26,809 nt of DNA from a bacterium BMS3Abin14 (lineage in GTDB: Bacteria > BMS3Abin14), in contig BDTG01000032.1 of the NCBI GenBank assembly GCA_002897695.1, positions 1-26,809 on the forward strand, written 5' to 3'. The notes beneath the pieces are model-generated. The model saw nothing but the letters and a program-made list of their open reading frames with translations. It was not told where the DNA came from and searched no databases. This document shows, one piece after another, positions 7,488 to 17,736 of this stretch (the stretch's first letter is position 1; each line of letters starts with the position of its first letter). Both the position numbers and the translations under genes were made by a program.

Positions 7488-9095
7488 CTATCCCTCCCCC
7501 TCTTCCGCACGCAGGAGCTTGTACTCAATGGAATCAACGAGGGCCTGCCAGGAAGCCTCGAGAATATTCGCGGAAACCCCAACAGTGGACCACCTGGTCT
7601 TTCCGTCGCCGGACTCGATTATTACCCGGGTGACGGCCGCCGTCCCCTTGTTCTCAGGCAGGATTCTGACCTTGTAGTCCAGCAGCTTGACCTCGCTGAG
7701 AACAGGGTAAAATTTGGTCAGCGCTTTGCGCAAGGCGGCATCCATGGCATCAACCGGGCCGTGCCCGACGGAAGCTGTGTGTTCCACGCTGCCGTCCACC
7801 TCGACCATTATTGTGGCCTCCGAAAGGGGCGGCTTATCCCATTCCCGCTTCTCATCTATCACTCTGAACCCTTTGAGCCCGAAGAATCTGCGATGTTTTC
7901 CCATTGCCTTTTTCAGGAGAAGTTCAAACGACGCCTCGGCCGACTCGTACAGAAAGCCCCTGTTTTCAAGTTCCTTTATCTCTTCGAGGACCCTTGCGAT
8001 GGCGGGGTCCTTGTCATCCATGCGGATCCCCAACTCAGCCGCCTTGAAAAGGATATTGCTCCTCCCCGAGAGATCGGAAAGCAGGACTCTGGTCCGGTTG
8101 CCGACTGAAGACGGGTCGGTATGCTCGTACGTCCGACGATTCCGCTGGATGGCCGAAACGTGTATGCCCCCCTTGTGTGCAAAGGCGCTCCTTCCAACGT
8201 AGGGCTGCCGGGAATAGGGGGCCATGTTGGCAAATTCAGAAATTGTCCTCGAAATCTCCCTCAATCTCGACAATTTCTCAGGGGAAACGGATGTTTTCAT
8301 CCCCATTTTCTGGCTGAGGGCCGGGATGATGGAACACAGGTTGGCGTTTCCGCACCTTTCGCCCCACCCATTGATGGTTCCCTGAACGTGCCGACCGCCC
8401 AACTGAAGGAAGAGGAGGGAGTTGGCAACAGCGCACTCGGAATCGTTGTGCATGTGGGCTCCAAGTCTGGCGTCGGGGATCGCTCCCTGGACCTCCAGGA
8501 CGATCTTCTCCATTTCGCTGGGCAGTGTCCCCCCGTTGGTGTCGCAGAGAACAAGGCAGTCGGCCGAGGCCTTGTGCGCGGCCTGTAAGGTTCTGAGCGC
8601 GTATTCCGGATCGTCCTTATAGCCGTCGAAAAAATGCTCTGCATCATAAAAAACAAGGTCCGCGTTGGCTTTGAGGTAGGAGACCGAATCATGGATCATA
8701 TCGAGATTCTCCTCCAGGGATGTCCTCAGGGCCTCCTTTACGTGAAGGTGCCAACTCTTGCCGAAGATGGTTATGACCTCGGAAGCCCGTAGAAGCGCCT
8801 GGATCTGGGGGTCGTCAGCCGCCCTGGTCTTTTTGCGCCGGGTAGACCCGAAAGCCGCAATGCGTGAAATGTCCAGTTTCAGGCTTGCCGTCTTCTCGAA
8901 AAACTCCATATCCCTGGGGTTGGATCCCGGCCATCCACCCTCAATGAAATCGATCCCAAGTTCATCAAGACAATGGGCGATAGCTATTTTATCCTTGACC
9001 TGAAGGCTGATCTCCTCGGCCTGAGTACCATCCCGCAGGGTCGTATCGTAGACAACAACTCTGTCTTCATCCTCTGTTTTTTTCGCTCCGGCCAT
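7488..9095 (-). CDS. cimA: (R)-citramalate synthase
   Basis: 535 residues. It condenses acetyl-CoA with pyruvate to citramalate, the entry step of the threonine-independent route to 2-oxobutanoate and isoleucine. It belongs to the HMGL/DRE-TIM metallolyase family: [10 protein letters not shown] at residues 16-25, an HMHND metal-ligand motif (H-x-H) near 220 and [10 protein letters not shown] near 250. A C-terminal LeuA-type regulatory domain covers roughly the last 140 residues. The variants DGTQAEEIS and GGWPGSNP separate it from the neighbouring LeuA ([17 protein letters not shown]) and match the long CimA type. It is the last gene of the amino-acid operon, 35 bp after lysC. LeuC, LeuD and LeuB upstream can carry citramalate on to 2-oxobutanoate. 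Confidence 0.93.
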   Translation of the reverse strand: MAGAKKTEDEDRVVVYDTTLRDGTQAEEISLQVKDKIAIAHCLDELGIDFIEGGWPGSNPRDMEFFEKTASLKLDISRIAAFGSTRRKKTRAADDPQIQALLRASEVITIFGKSWHLHVKEALRTSLEENLDMIHDSVSYLKANADLVFYDAEHFFDGYKDDPEYALRTLQAAHKASADCLVLCDTNGGTLPSEMEKIVLEVQGAIPDARLGAHMHNDSECAVANSLLFLQLGGRHVQGTINGWGERCGNANLCSIIPALSQKMGMKTSVSPEKLSRLREISRTISEFANMAPYSRQPYVGRSAFAHKGGIHVSAIQRNRRTYEHTDPSSVGNRTRVLLSDLSGRSNILFKAAELGIRMDDKDPAIARVLEEIKELENRGFLYESAEASFELLLKKAMGKHRRFFGLKGFRVIDEKREWDKPPLSEATIMVEVDGSVEHTASVGHGPVDAMDAALRKALTKFYPVLSEVKLLDYKVRILPENKGTAAVTRVIIESGDGKTRWSTVGVSANILEASWQALVDSIEYKLLRAEEGEG

Positions 9096-9112
9096 TGCTT
9101 TTCCGCCTTCCC

Positions 9113-9128
9113 GGCCGCCATGGCGGCC
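9113..9128. repeat. 16-bp perfect palindrome between lysC and cimA
   Basis: GGCCGCCATGGCGGCC is its own reverse complement. It fills half of the 35-bp gap and lies 2 nt after the lysC stop. It could fold as a short hairpin in the mRNA or bind a dimeric protein. It could also be chance in GC-rich DNA. Confidence 0.6.
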
Positions 9129-9130
9129 GA

Positions 9131-10354
9131 CTATACGCTCTCCGTTCCAAGATCAAATGCCTCGTGAAGAATACGAACAGCAAGCTCGGCATACTTCATC
9201 TTCACAACGCAGGACACCTTGATCTCCGAGGTGCTTACCATCATTATATTTATGCCCTCATCCGCGAGAGCGCTAAACATTCTGGATGCCACGCCGGAAT
9301 GATTTCGCATCCCTGTGCCTATGACGGCGATTTTCGCCACCTTTTCGTCCGTAAGGACATCCCTGGCTCCGATATCTTTGCTGACCTTTCGCACAATGCC
9401 GAGAGCCTGCGTCAGATCGGTTCTGGGAACGGTAAAGGTCATGTCCGTGTATCCGTCGACGCTGATATTCTGGATAATCATGTCCACATTGATATTGGCC
9501 CTGGCTATGGGTCCGAAGAGGCTCGCGGCGATCCCGGGCCTGTCTGGAACCCTGAGGACGGAAATTTTGGCCTCGTTCTTGTCACATGTCACCCCCGAAA
9601 CCACTACCTTTTCCATATCGTAATCCTCCTTTATAACCCAGGTCCCCTCGACATCACTGAAGGTCGAGCGCACGTGCAGGGGAACATGGTACTTTTTGGC
9701 AAATTCAACCGAACGGATCTGGAGCACCTTGGCCCCCTGGCTTGCCATCTCGAGCATCTCGTCGTAGGAGATCCGGGATATTTTCCTGGCATCCGCAACT
9801 ACGTTTGGATCGGCAGTAAAGATACCCTCAACGTCCGTGTAGATTTCACAGGCATCTGCCTTGAGCGCTGCGGCAATGGCCACGGCGGAGGTGTCCGAAC
9901 CTCCCCTGCCCAGGGTGGTAACGTTTCCGTTCTCATCCACGCCCTGAAACCCGGGCAGAACTACTACCCGGCCGGCTTTCAGGTTTTCGCGAATTTTTCC
10001 GTCATCTATTCTGTGGATCCTCGCTTTTGAATGCACGGGGTCGGTATGTATGGCGATCTGGGAACCCAGCAGCGAGATGGAATCGGCGCCCATGGTTTTA
10101 AGGGCCATGGACAGTAGACCGATAGTGACCTGCTCACCGGTAGACACGACGACATCGTATTCCCTGGGATCCGGCGGCTCCATGACGGCAGCGCAAAGAG
10201 CAACCAGTTTGTTGGTCTCACCGGCCATGGCTGAGACGACTACCACCACCTCGTTGCCGCCGTCCTTCGCCCTCTTGGCAATTTCGGCCACATGGCGGAT
10301 CTTCTCGATACTGCCCACCGATGTTCCGCCGAATTTCTGAACAACTAACGCCAT
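9131..10354 (-). CDS. lysC: Aspartate kinase
   Basis: 407 residues. It phosphorylates L-aspartate, the first committed step to lysine, threonine, methionine and diaminopimelate. The kinase domain shows KFGGTSVGS (7-15), [11 protein letters not shown] near 42 and STGEQVT near 72. Two ACT domains follow, near residues 268-330 ([19 protein letters not shown]) and 345-405 ([20 protein letters not shown]). They usually mediate inhibition by lysine and/or threonine. The length fits monofunctional class-II kinases. The start is supported by GGAGGGCGG about 5 nt upstream. It lies between the apgM-like gene and cimA. No lysine riboswitch is seen, since the upstream gap is only 55 bp and mostly heptad repeat. 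Confidence 0.95.
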   Translation of the reverse strand: MALVVQKFGGTSVGSIEKIRHVAEIAKRAKDGGNEVVVVVSAMAGETNKLVALCAAVMEPPDPREYDVVVSTGEQVTIGLLSMALKTMGADSISLLGSQIAIHTDPVHSKARIHRIDDGKIRENLKAGRVVVLPGFQGVDENGNVTTLGRGGSDTSAVAIAAALKADACEIYTDVEGIFTADPNVVADARKISRISYDEMLEMASQGAKVLQIRSVEFAKKYHVPLHVRSTFSDVEGTWVIKEDYDMEKVVVSGVTCDKNEAKISVLRVPDRPGIAASLFGPIARANINVDMIIQNISVDGYTDMTFTVPRTDLTQALGIVRKVSKDIGARDVLTDEKVAKIAVIGTGMRNHSGVASRMFSALADEGINIMMVSTSEIKVSCVVKMKYAELAVRILHEAFDLGTESV

Positions 10355-10381
10355 CTATTCCCGCCCTCCGGTTTGATAATA

Positions 10382-10407
10382 GTCCAATGTCCAAAGTCCA
10401 AAGTCCA
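10382..10407. repeat. Heptanucleotide tandem repeat (GTCCAAA-type)
   Basis: Just under four 7-bp units run GTCCAAT, GTCCAAA, GTCCAAA, GTCCA in the 55-bp gap between the apgM-like gene and lysC. The array starts 2 nt after the apgM-like stop. Confidence 0.9.
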
Positions 10408-10409
10408 GA

Positions 10410-11672
10410 TTACAACTTCCCCTCGATAAATCTCCCCATGAGCTCATGTCCCCTATCCAGGAGCAGGCCCGTGCTCTGTGCGTTCCTCTCCGAGTAGGCA
10501 AGGCCGGAGCCGTTACCGGTGTTCTCGGAGTCCAGGACGGCAAAGGGCACCGGTTCCCCGGAATGGGTCTTGATGGCAAGGGGAGTGGCATGATCCGGCA
10601 TCACCAGCGCTCTGAATGGTTTCCCGGTGGCCCTCATTCCTTCGAGGACAGGGCCAACCACTTCGGCATCAAAATCCTCCAGCGCCCTGAGCTTATTTTC
10701 GAGCGAACCGCCGTGGGAGGCCTCGTCCGGAGCCTCGACGTGCAGGTAGACCAGATCAACCTTCTCCAGGGCGCTTAGAGCAGCCAGAGCCTTGCCGGAA
10801 TAGTTCGTATCCAGATATCCCGTCGCCCCTGGAACATCCACAACGGTAAACCCGACGGAAACGCCCAATCCCCTCAACAGGTCAACAGCCGTTATCATGG
10901 CGCCGTCAATTCCATACCTGTCGTGAAAATGGGAAATGTGGGGGCGTTTACCCTGGCCCCATAGCCAGATGGCGTTCACGGGGTTTGCCCCTGATTCAAC
11001 CCTTGCACGGTTTGCAGGGTTCCCAGGAAGGGCCTGAACCGAACGCTTCATCAGGTCCAGCACCACGTCCGCGGCCTCTCCACGCGGCCACCCCGCCCCG
11101 ACAGGCTGATCGGTCAGGTCGTGAGGAGGGGCTGTCTCGAGATCGTCCAACCCGTTCCTCCAGACCACAAGATGCCTGTAGGAAACGCCCGGGTGAAACT
11201 CGATCCCGTTCCCCGCAAGGTTCTCGCTCAGGGTCGCTAATATGGACTCAGCCTCTGGGCCGCTGGGATGTCCGCCGGCAAAATCCACCATGATCCATCG
11301 AGGATCAATCTCCCCTAATGGCAGCGCCGTGTCCGGCCCATCCGGGCCTGGCAGGCCCAGGGTGACAAGATTGCAGCGGAAGGCCACATCGTCAGGGCCA
11401 AGAGCAACGCCCATGCCTGCGGCCTCAATGGGGGACCGGCCGGTGTAGACCGTAGCAGGGTCGTAACCGAGGACTGAAAGGTTGGCGACGTCGCTGCCCA
11501 ACGCCATCCCCGCGGGGATGGTTCGTGCAAGGCCAATAATACCGCTCATGGACATTCGGTCCATATTGGGTGTATCAGCCACTTCAAGAGGGGTCTTCCC
11601 CCCCAGTTCATCCATCGGGCGATCGGCCATCCCATCTCCGAGCAGTACGATATATTTACGTTTTTCGTTCAT
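10410..11672 (-). CDS. apgM: ApgM-type alkaline-phosphatase-superfamily protein; possible homoserine kinase analogue
   Basis: 420 residues, similar to the archaeal-type cofactor-independent phosphoglycerate mutase family (COG3635-like). Metal-ligand motifs of the superfamily are visible: LLGDGMADRP at residues 10-19, the phospho-acceptor region GSDVANLSVLGYDP near 58-71, HVEAPDEASHGG near 310 and MPDHATPLAIKTHSG near 360. Annotation by similarity gives phosphoglycerate mutase. It lies directly between hom and lysC, and no thrB is in the window. Comparative genomics has proposed this family as a functional analogue of homoserine kinase in such contexts. I infer that role as likely but unproven. 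GGAAACTGAG precedes the ATG, and the gene starts 25 bp after the hom stop. Confidence 0.9.
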   Translation of the reverse strand: MNEKRKYIVLLGDGMADRPMDELGGKTPLEVADTPNMDRMSMSGIIGLARTIPAGMALGSDVANLSVLGYDPATVYTGRSPIEAAGMGVALGPDDVAFRCNLVTLGLPGPDGPDTALPLGEIDPRWIMVDFAGGHPSGPEAESILATLSENLAGNGIEFHPGVSYRHLVVWRNGLDDLETAPPHDLTDQPVGAGWPRGEAADVVLDLMKRSVQALPGNPANRARVESGANPVNAIWLWGQGKRPHISHFHDRYGIDGAMITAVDLLRGLGVSVGFTVVDVPGATGYLDTNYSGKALAALSALEKVDLVYLHVEAPDEASHGGSLENKLRALEDFDAEVVGPVLEGMRATGKPFRALVMPDHATPLAIKTHSGEPVPFAVLDSENTGNGSGLAYSERNAQSTGLLLDRGHELMGRFIEGKL

Positions 11673-11686
11673 CTCAGTTTCCTGTT

Positions 11687-11713
11687 ATTGATGACTTTTA
11701 CGAAGTCATTAAT
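11687..11713 (-). repeat. Hairpin repeat element at the 3' end of hom
   Basis: Arms ATTGATGACT (11687-11696) and AGTCATTAAT (11704-11713) match at 9 of 10 positions across a 7-nt loop. The hom stop codon TAA (11698-11700) is inside the loop, so the last residues of Hom (LMTS) are encoded by the element. Confidence 0.75.
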
Positions 11714-13011
11714 ATCCTCATCAAAAAACTCTCCCCGATCGTCACGTCCAGGGCATCGATCTCCTGAAGGGCCTCTAACATCCGTGAGAAAACGGCCTCA
11801 TGGGTAATCATCACAAGGGGCACCCCACCCCCCGGGTCCGTCTCACGGCCCCGCTGGATTACAGAACTGATGCTGATCCCGTGCTTTCCCAGGATACCGG
11901 AGATGGTGGAGAGAACACCGGGGCTGTCGTGAGCGGAGACCCTGACATAGAACTCGCTGGCTGTATTCCCCGCAAGCTTCATGGGCGGTTCACTATTGCT
12001 TATGGTCCTGTAACCGCTCACGGGTATCCTCTCCACCGCCCCGGACAGGATGTCCCGGACACAGGAAACCACATCCGAGACCACGGCGCTCCCGGTGGGA
12101 AGCCTTCCCGCTCCCCTGCCATAATACAGGGATGGCCCGAGGTTGTCGTCCTGGATATAGACCGCGTTAAAAATCCCGTCCACTGAGGCAAGCGGATGCC
12201 CTTCCGGGACAAGTGACGGATGGACCCACGCCTCAACCTCGCCGCCGGATCGCCCGGCAGTCGCGAGGAGTTTGATCCGGCACCCGAAATCCTCGGCCAC
12301 TTCGAGATCCAGCGGAATCAACCGGGAAATCCCCTGGTACGGAAAATCTTCCGGGGAAACGGGAATATTGAAGCAAAGGTTGACCAGAATGGCCAGTTTC
12401 TGGGCAGCATCGACACCATCGACGTCCATGGCCGGATCGGCCTCGGCATACCCCTTATCCTGCGCATCCCCGAGAACACTGGAGAAGGTCATGTGCTCCT
12501 TGTGCATGCGGGTCAGTATGTAGTTGCAGGTCCCGTTTATGATGCCGGTCACGGAGAGGATCCGGTTTGCCACGAGCCCGACCTTGATTGTGCGAACGAG
12601 GGGGATTCCTCCTGCAACGCTGCCCTCGAACCCGAGGGTCACCCCCTTCGCCCCGGCCTTTTTCGAAAGCTCGGACCAATGGGTTGAAAGGAGGGCCTTG
12701 TTGGCGGTGACAATGTGCTTTCCCCTGTTGATTGCCGCAAGTATATAGCTCCGCGCCGGTTCGATGCCGCCGATGAGTTCCACCACGATCTGAACCTCAG
12801 GATCGTTGATCACATCCATGGCATCGACAGTCATGACCCCCTCAGGGACAGTTACGTCCCTGGGGCGGTCCGGATCGATGTCGGCCACGCGGACAACCTC
12901 GATGGACGCGCCCAGACGGCTTGCCAGGAGGCCTGAGTTGCGCTGAAGGATCTCCATGACCCCGCACCCGATGTTTCCCAGGCCAATGATTCCTATCTTT
13001 ACAGATTTCAC
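11698..13011 (-). CDS. hom: Homoserine dehydrogenase
   Basis: 437 residues. It reduces aspartate semialdehyde to homoserine. The NAD(P)-binding start reads [13 protein letters not shown] (residues 5-17). The catalytic core has TANKALL near 102 and [12 protein letters not shown] near 193-204, whose acidic residues bind substrate. A C-terminal ACT domain ([20 protein letters not shown], from about residue 352) suggests threonine feedback. The start is a GTG whose bases overlap the leuB stop (GTGA), so translation is probably coupled. The C terminus runs into a hairpin repeat that provides the stop. The product would go to the ApgM-type protein downstream. Threonine synthase and aspartate semialdehyde dehydrogenase are not in the window. 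Confidence 0.95.
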   Translation of the reverse strand: MKSVKIGIIGLGNIGCGVMEILQRNSGLLASRLGASIEVVRVADIDPDRPRDVTVPEGVMTVDAMDVINDPEVQIVVELIGGIEPARSYILAAINRGKHIVTANKALLSTHWSELSKKAGAKGVTLGFEGSVAGGIPLVRTIKVGLVANRILSVTGIINGTCNYILTRMHKEHMTFSSVLGDAQDKGYAEADPAMDVDGVDAAQKLAILVNLCFNIPVSPEDFPYQGISRLIPLDLEVAEDFGCRIKLLATAGRSGGEVEAWVHPSLVPEGHPLASVDGIFNAVYIQDDNLGPSLYYGRGAGRLPTGSAVVSDVVSCVRDILSGAVERIPVSGYRTISNSEPPMKLAGNTASEFYVRVSAHDSPGVLSTISGILGKHGISISSVIQRGRETDPGGGVPLVMITHEAVFSRMLEALQEIDALDVTIGESFLMRILMTS

Positions 13012-14105
13012 TTCCTTGCCCTTATGACCCTTTTCGCCACCAGTTGGCCCATTTCGGAGCAGGAGACAAGTCGTGTGCCCTCGCTGAAGATATCCCCCGT
13101 GCGATAACCATCCTGGAGAACGCCCTCCACAGCCGAGCGCACGGCCAGGGCGGCATCCATCATGCCGCAGGTAATCTCGAGAAGCATCGCCACGGAAAGG
13201 ATTGCCGCCAGTGGATTGGCCTTGTCGTGTCCCGCGATATCCGGCGCCGTGCCGTGGGAGGGTTCATACATCGAGCAGGCTCCACCGATACTGGCCGATG
13301 GAAGCATCCCGATGGAACCGGTGAGCATGGAAGCCTCATCGGAAAGGATGTCCCCGAACATGTTGCCGGTGAGGATGACGTCAAACTGGGCGGGATCCCT
13401 TATCAACTGCATGCTGCAGTTGTCGACGAACTGGTGATCCACCTCCACATCGGGAAACTCCAGGGCCACACCCTTAACGATCTCTCTCCAGAGGCCGCTG
13501 ACCTCCAGGACATTGGCCTTGTCCACGGATGTCACCTTGCCTCTCCTCCTGGCGGCCATCTCGAAAGCTACCCTGGCCACCCTTTCAATCTCATGCTCGG
13601 AGTAGCGCATTGTATTAAACCCTACCCGCCCGTTTTCCCCCTCGCTGATCCCGCGAGGTTCGCCAAAGTAGATGCCGGAGACCAGTTCGCGAACCACCAG
13701 GAGATCGATCCCTGAAACCACCTCCGGCTTTAATGTCGACGCCTGGGCCAGGGATGGAAAGACGATAGCCGGCCTCAGGTTAGCGAAAAGGTCCAGGTCG
13801 GACCTGAGGGCGAGCAGGCCCTTTTCAGGCCGCCGGTCCGTCGGCAGATCATCCCATTTCGGTCCACCCACGGCCCCAAGCACTATGGCATCGGAGTTTT
13901 TGGCCAGAGAAAGTGTCTCATTGGAGATGGGCGCGCCCTCCTCATCGATGGCGATGCCTCCCGCCAGTGCGTGGGTGAGATCGAATGATGCCCCGAATGC
14001 ATCCCCGGCGGCATCGAGGACCTTCAAAGCCTCGGCCGTTACCTCCGGGCCTATGCCGTCCCCTTCCAGGACCAGAATATTGAATTTACCTGTTTTCATG
14101 TTCAT
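13008..14105 (-). CDS. leuB: 3-isopropylmalate dehydrogenase
   Basis: 365 residues, the normal family length. It oxidatively decarboxylates 3-isopropylmalate in leucine synthesis and, in this setting, probably also 3-methylmalate from the citramalate route. Typical features are [10 protein letters not shown] (14-23), the [13 protein letters not shown] substrate loop near 100-112, and the metal/NAD region [20 protein letters not shown] near 243-262, followed by [12 protein letters not shown]. The start ATG overlaps the leuD stop by one base. The stop overlaps the hom GTG by four bases. Confidence 0.96.
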   Translation of the reverse strand: MNMKTGKFNILVLEGDGIGPEVTAEALKVLDAAGDAFGASFDLTHALAGGIAIDEEGAPISNETLSLAKNSDAIVLGAVGGPKWDDLPTDRRPEKGLLALRSDLDLFANLRPAIVFPSLAQASTLKPEVVSGIDLLVVRELVSGIYFGEPRGISEGENGRVGFNTMRYSEHEIERVARVAFEMAARRRGKVTSVDKANVLEVSGLWREIVKGVALEFPDVEVDHQFVDNCSMQLIRDPAQFDVILTGNMFGDILSDEASMLTGSIGMLPSASIGGACSMYEPSHGTAPDIAGHDKANPLAAILSVAMLLEITCGMMDAALAVRSAVEGVLQDGYRTGDIFSEGTRLVSCSEMGQLVAKRVIRARK

Positions 14106-14605
14106 CAGACATTCTCCTCGGTGAGATAGGAAATAAGCCCTCCGGCCGTTACAAGATCCATCATGAAAGCGGGAATGACTTTGAATTGGTATCTTTCCCC
14201 ATGTGTCAGATTGGAGATAAAACCGCCGGATACGTTCACCTCGAGTTCATCGCCCGCATTGATTTTCTCGGAAGCTTCATCGGACTCGAAGATCGGGAGC
14301 CCCATGTTAAACGAGTTTCTATAGAATATCCTCGCAAAGGATGGAGCGATAACACAGGAAACCCCAGCGGCCTTGATGGCAATGGGCGCATGTTCCCGCG
14401 AGGAGCCGCAGCCGAAGTTTTTTCCCGCAACGATCATGTCGCCGGGAGAAACCCTGCCGGGAAAGGAGGGATCGGCATCCTCCATGCAATGTGACGCCAA
14501 TTGATCCGGATCCGACGTGTTAAGATACCGCGCCGGTATAATGGCGTCCGTGTCCACGTCCTCTCCGAACCGCCATGCCTTGCCCTTCAGAATATCATCG
14601 CTCAT
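14105..14605 (-). CDS. leuD: 3-isopropylmalate dehydratase small subunit
   Basis: 166 residues from the ATG at 14605 ([11 protein letters not shown]). GGAG lies 7 nt before it, so I reject the GTG two codons earlier. With LeuC it isomerises 2- to 3-isopropylmalate and probably also citramalate. Conserved features are [14 protein letters not shown] near 17-30 and [14 protein letters not shown] near 61-74 of the swivel domain. Length and motifs fit the short bacterial/archaeal-type LeuD paired with the roughly 420-residue LeuC. The gene follows leuC across a gap filled with heptad repeats. Confidence 0.95.
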   Translation of the reverse strand: MSDDILKGKAWRFGEDVDTDAIIPARYLNTSDPDQLASHCMEDADPSFPGRVSPGDMIVAGKNFGCGSSREHAPIAIKAAGVSCVIAPSFARIFYRNSFNMGLPIFESDEASEKINAGDELEVNVSGGFISNLTHGERYQFKVIPAFMMDLVTAGGLISYLTEENV

Positions 14606-14629
14606 TTTCACTCTCCGTCTCTAAAGACA

Positions 14630-14652
14630 GGTTCCTGGTTCCTGGTTCCTGG
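14630..14652. repeat. Heptanucleotide tandem repeat (GGTTCCT)x3
   Basis: Three exact 7-bp units plus two bases in the leuC-leuD gap. Just beyond is an imperfect inverted repeat, CCTGG...CCAGG (14649-14665). Confidence 0.92.
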
Positions 14653-14680
14653 GGCTAGGTACCAGGCAATGTTTTCTCCA

Positions 14681-14703
14681 CTCTGGACTCTGGACTCTGG
14701 ACT
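14681..14703. repeat. Heptanucleotide tandem repeat (CTCTGGA)x3
   Basis: Three exact 7-bp units plus two bases, 28 bp from the GGTTCCT array in the same leuC-leuD gap. A third array of the same period lies beside the apgM-like gene. Confidence 0.92.
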
Positions 14704-14720
14704 GTTTTATCCCCCCATAT

Positions 14721-15980
14721 CTAAAGATCCTCGGGGGAACTTATGGTCCCGGTCACCGCGCTTGCGGCCGCCACGGCCGGGCCGGCCAGATAGACCTCGC
14801 TTTTCGGATGCCCCATTCGGCCCACGAAGTTCCTGTTGGTGGTCGCCACGGCACGCTCCCCTTCGGCAAGAACCCCCATATGCCCTCCAAGGCACGGCCC
14901 GCAAGTGGGGGTGCTGACAACTGCCCCGGCATCAAGAAAGATGCCGAAAAGGCCCTCATCCATTGCCTGTCGATAGATGGTAGGCGTGGCGGGTATGATG
15001 ATCACCCTCACCCCCCTGGCCACTTTTCTTCCCTTGATAATGTCCGCCGCAACCCGCAGGTCCTCGATGCGCCCGTTGGTGCAGGATCCTATGACGATCT
15101 GGTCAATCGGGATGTCGACAGCCTCGCCCACCGTTTTGACATTTTCAGGCAGATGGGGGAAAGCAACCTGAAGATCAATATCGGAAGCATCAATCTTGAT
15201 GGTCGCTTCATACTCCGCCCCGGCGTCAGAGGTGTAAAACGTGTACTCCCTGTGAGCCCTTGGGTTGACGTACTCCTCCGTGATGTCATCCGGGGGGATG
15301 ATCCCGTTTTTGGCGCCGGCCTCTATTGCCATGTTGCACATGGTGAGCCGGTCGGACATTCCAAGATTCTCAATGGTGGTCCCCGTAAACTCCATGGACC
15401 GGTAAAGGGCGCCATCCACCCCGATCTTGCCTATGGTGTAGAGGATGAGATCCTTCCCCCCTACCCACGGCTTCATGGCGCCGTTGATGACGAACTTTAT
15501 GGTGAAGGGCACCTTTAACCACACCTTGCCGCCGATCATCACACCCGCCAGATCGGTGCTCCCAACGCCGGTGGAGAAGGCCCCAAGGGCGCCGTAGGTA
15601 CAGGTATGGCTGTCCGCCCCGACAACCAGTTCCCCCGGCAGCACAAGACCCTGCTCGGGCAGAAGGGCGTGTTCGATCCCCATTTCTCCCAGTTCGAAGT
15701 AGTGGGTGATCCCGTAATCCCCGGCGAACTGCCTCATCTCCCTGCACTGTTCCGCGGATTCAATGTCCTTGTTGGGCGAGAAGTGATCAGGAACCAGGGC
15801 GATCTTGTCCCTGTCGAAAACCTGATGGATTCCACGGTCCCGGAGGATCTTGATTGCTATGGGAGCCGTAATGTCATTGCCCAGGGCCAGATCCACATCG
15901 GCCATTATGATTTCGCCCGGATGCACCTCTCCCCTGCCGGCATGGGCGGCCAGGATCTTTTCTGTGATTGTCATCGGCAT
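14721..15980 (-). CDS. leuC: 3-isopropylmalate dehydratase large subunit
   Basis: 419 residues from the ATG at 15980 ([11 protein letters not shown]). AGAGGG sits about 8 nt upstream. The frame stays open 13 codons further, but that would overlap leuA and leave no ribosome site. It is an aconitase-family [4Fe-4S] enzyme. The cluster cysteines are in GSCTNGR near residue 290 and in CGPCLGG near 350. The substrate region [20 protein letters not shown] lies near 115-134. Its length matches the LeuC/HacA type found with small LeuD subunits. It acts with LeuD in leucine synthesis and probably in the citramalate branch fed by CimA. Confidence 0.96.
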   Translation of the reverse strand: MPMTITEKILAAHAGRGEVHPGEIIMADVDLALGNDITAPIAIKILRDRGIHQVFDRDKIALVPDHFSPNKDIESAEQCREMRQFAGDYGITHYFELGEMGIEHALLPEQGLVLPGELVVGADSHTCTYGALGAFSTGVGSTDLAGVMIGGKVWLKVPFTIKFVINGAMKPWVGGKDLILYTIGKIGVDGALYRSMEFTGTTIENLGMSDRLTMCNMAIEAGAKNGIIPPDDITEEYVNPRAHREYTFYTSDAGAEYEATIKIDASDIDLQVAFPHLPENVKTVGEAVDIPIDQIVIGSCTNGRIEDLRVAADIIKGRKVARGVRVIIIPATPTIYRQAMDEGLFGIFLDAGAVVSTPTCGPCLGGHMGVLAEGERAVATTNRNFVGRMGHPKSEVYLAGPAVAAASAVTGTISSPEDL

Positions 15981-15999
15981 GGATAAGCCCTCTTTAATT

Positions 16000-17538
16000 T
16001 TACAGGGTCGGCCTGTCAACGACCGGCCTGGTCTTTCGGTATTCCAGGTTGTTGAGCGCGTTTACGAAGGCTCTTGCCGACGCCACGATAACATCGGAAG
16101 CAGCGCCCTGGCCAACCACTGTGTTGCCGTTTTCCTTGATCCTCACAGTGACTCCGCCAAGCGCGTCCGCGCCCCCGGTGATGGCCGAGACGGTATATCG
16201 CACAAGTTTGGCACGGCTGCGGGCGATTTTCTTGATGGCCTTGAACGCCGCATCTACAGCGCCATCACCGAATTCCGCCTTGGCCTTGAGCTTTCCGTCT
16301 ACCTCCAGTTCAACGGTAGCGGAGGGGACCACGTTCGTCCCACTGGTAAAGGTAACGCTCAGGAGCTTGAATCTGTCGGGAATACGGTGGACCTCATCGG
16401 CGACAAGGGCCTCAATATCCTCATCGTAGACGGTCTTTTTCTTGTCTGCCAGCCGCTTGAAGGCCACGAAGGCCTTCTCCATGCCCTCATCGTCGAGGTC
16501 GATCCCAAGGGTCTTGATCCTCTCCTTGAAGGCGTGCCTTCCGGAGTGCTTTCCCAGCACCAAGGTGTTTTCTTTAAGACCGATGGATTCCGGGGTCATG
16601 ATCTCGTAGGTCGTCTTCTCTTTCAGCACCCCGTCCTGGTGGATGCCGGCTTCGTGGGCAAAGGCGTTGGCGCCGACAATGGCCTTGTTCTGCTGAACGA
16701 GTATCCCGGTTATGGATGAGACCAGCCGGCTTGACCTGTAGATCTCCTGGGTTTTGATGCCGGTGGTAAACCCGAGATGGTCATGGCGGGTCTTTAAAGC
16801 CATGACTGTCTCCTCCAGGGAGGCATTGCCTGCGCGCTCTCCGATGCCATTGATTGTGCATTCCACCTGTCTCGCCCCGTTTGCCACCGCCGCGAGGGAA
16901 TTGGCCACGGCCAGCCCCAGGTCGTTGTGGCAGTGGACAGCGAGAACAGCCTGGTTGAAGTTGGGTACTCTATCCAGAAGGGTGGCAATGAGCGCCCCGA
17001 ACTCGTCGGGGATGGCATAACCAACCGTGTCGGGAATATTCACCGTCCTCGCCCCCGCCTCGATGACAGCCTGAACCACCTCGCAAAGATAGCCGACGTC
17101 GCTCCGGGCGGCGTCCTCCGCGGAAAACTGGACGTTATCCGTATAGGCTGCGGCGTGCAGAACGGCGTCCACGGCAGCCTGCCTGACCTGGTCATGGGTC
17201 CTCTGCAGCTTATACTTGATGTGTATGTCGGAGGTGGCAATGAAGATATGTATCCTTGGCTTTTTAGCCTCTTTAAGAGCGTCCCATGCCCGATCGATGT
17301 CTTTCTTGCCGGCCCGGCAAAGCCCCGCGACCTGCGGCCTTTTAACCGTGGCGGCTACGGCCTTGACTGCCTCAAAATCACCTTCCGAGGCAATAGGGAA
17401 CCCGGCCTCAATCACGTCTACGTTCAACCGCTCGAGCTGTCTGGCAACCTGGACTTTTTCCCCCATGTTCATTGATGCTCCGGGCGACTGCTCACCGTCC
17501 CGCAGTGTGGTATCGAAAATAAAAATCTTTTTAGACAT
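16000..17538 (-). CDS. leuA: 2-isopropylmalate synthase
   Basis: 512 residues. It condenses acetyl-CoA with 2-oxoisovalerate, the first leucine-specific step. The DRE-TIM barrel shows [17 protein letters not shown] at residues 8-24, a second motif [10 protein letters not shown], and [17 protein letters not shown] with H-x-H near 202. [13 protein letters not shown] follows near 235. The C-terminal LeuA dimer/leucine-binding domain is about residues 385-500 (contains [10 protein letters not shown]), so leucine feedback is expected. AAGGAG lies 9 nt before the ATG. It is preceded by a 198-bp gap, the longest inside the operon, so a second promoter there is possible. LeuC follows after 19 bp. Confidence 0.96.
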   Translation of the reverse strand: MSKKIFIFDTTLRDGEQSPGASMNMGEKVQVARQLERLNVDVIEAGFPIASEGDFEAVKAVAATVKRPQVAGLCRAGKKDIDRAWDALKEAKKPRIHIFIATSDIHIKYKLQRTHDQVRQAAVDAVLHAAAYTDNVQFSAEDAARSDVGYLCEVVQAVIEAGARTVNIPDTVGYAIPDEFGALIATLLDRVPNFNQAVLAVHCHNDLGLAVANSLAAVANGARQVECTINGIGERAGNASLEETVMALKTRHDHLGFTTGIKTQEIYRSSRLVSSITGILVQQNKAIVGANAFAHEAGIHQDGVLKEKTTYEIMTPESIGLKENTLVLGKHSGRHAFKERIKTLGIDLDDEGMEKAFVAFKRLADKKKTVYDEDIEALVADEVHRIPDRFKLLSVTFTSGTNVVPSATVELEVDGKLKAKAEFGDGAVDAAFKAIKKIARSRAKLVRYTVSAITGGADALGGVTVRIKENGNTVVGQGAASDVIVASARAFVNALNNLEYRKTRPVVDRPTL

Positions 17539-17736
17539 CCTGTTCTCTCCTTCCGTTACCTTGTCTCATCCGGGCCATAAACTTAAAATGGATGAAGGAA
17601 TATTTGGAAAAGCTTCGACCGGGAAGCTCTCGGAAGGTCAAAGGGGCCGCATATGGGGTGCCGCCAAAGTATCGGTAGACACTCGTGGTGGCCCTCGCCC
17701 CACCGATTTAACCCGGTCAATCCAAGGTCATATTCA
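17539..17736 (-). promoter_or_regulatory. leuA leader region, function unclear
   Basis: A 198-bp gap between pssA and leuA. On the minus strand a 6-bp hairpin, AGCTTC-CCGGTC-GAAGCT (17628-17611), is followed by TTTT, about 70 nt before leuA. It is too weak to call a terminator firmly. A 15-codon frame beginning GTGTCTACC just upstream lacks a leucine-codon run. No convincing -35/-10 pair or T-box was found. Confidence 0.25.

Noticed and set aside
9095-10030. Long plus-strand frame of about 311 codons opposite lysC
   Set aside because: It is antisense to a complete, motif-bearing aspartate kinase. The protein is His/Gly-rich with no family features, as expected from the GC-rich opposite strand.
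10355-10409. Lysine riboswitch before lysC
   Set aside because: The gap is 55 bp and mainly a heptad repeat, far too short for the lysine riboswitch.
15850-16719. Plus-strand frame of about 289 codons opposite leuC and leuA
   Set aside because: It lies antisense across two well-supported genes and has no recognisable motif or ribosome site.
17660-17710. Short frame (GTG start, 15 codons) as a leucine leader peptide for leuA
   Set aside because: It has only two leucine codons, not adjacent, and the following hairpin is weak, so attenuation by leucine is not supported.
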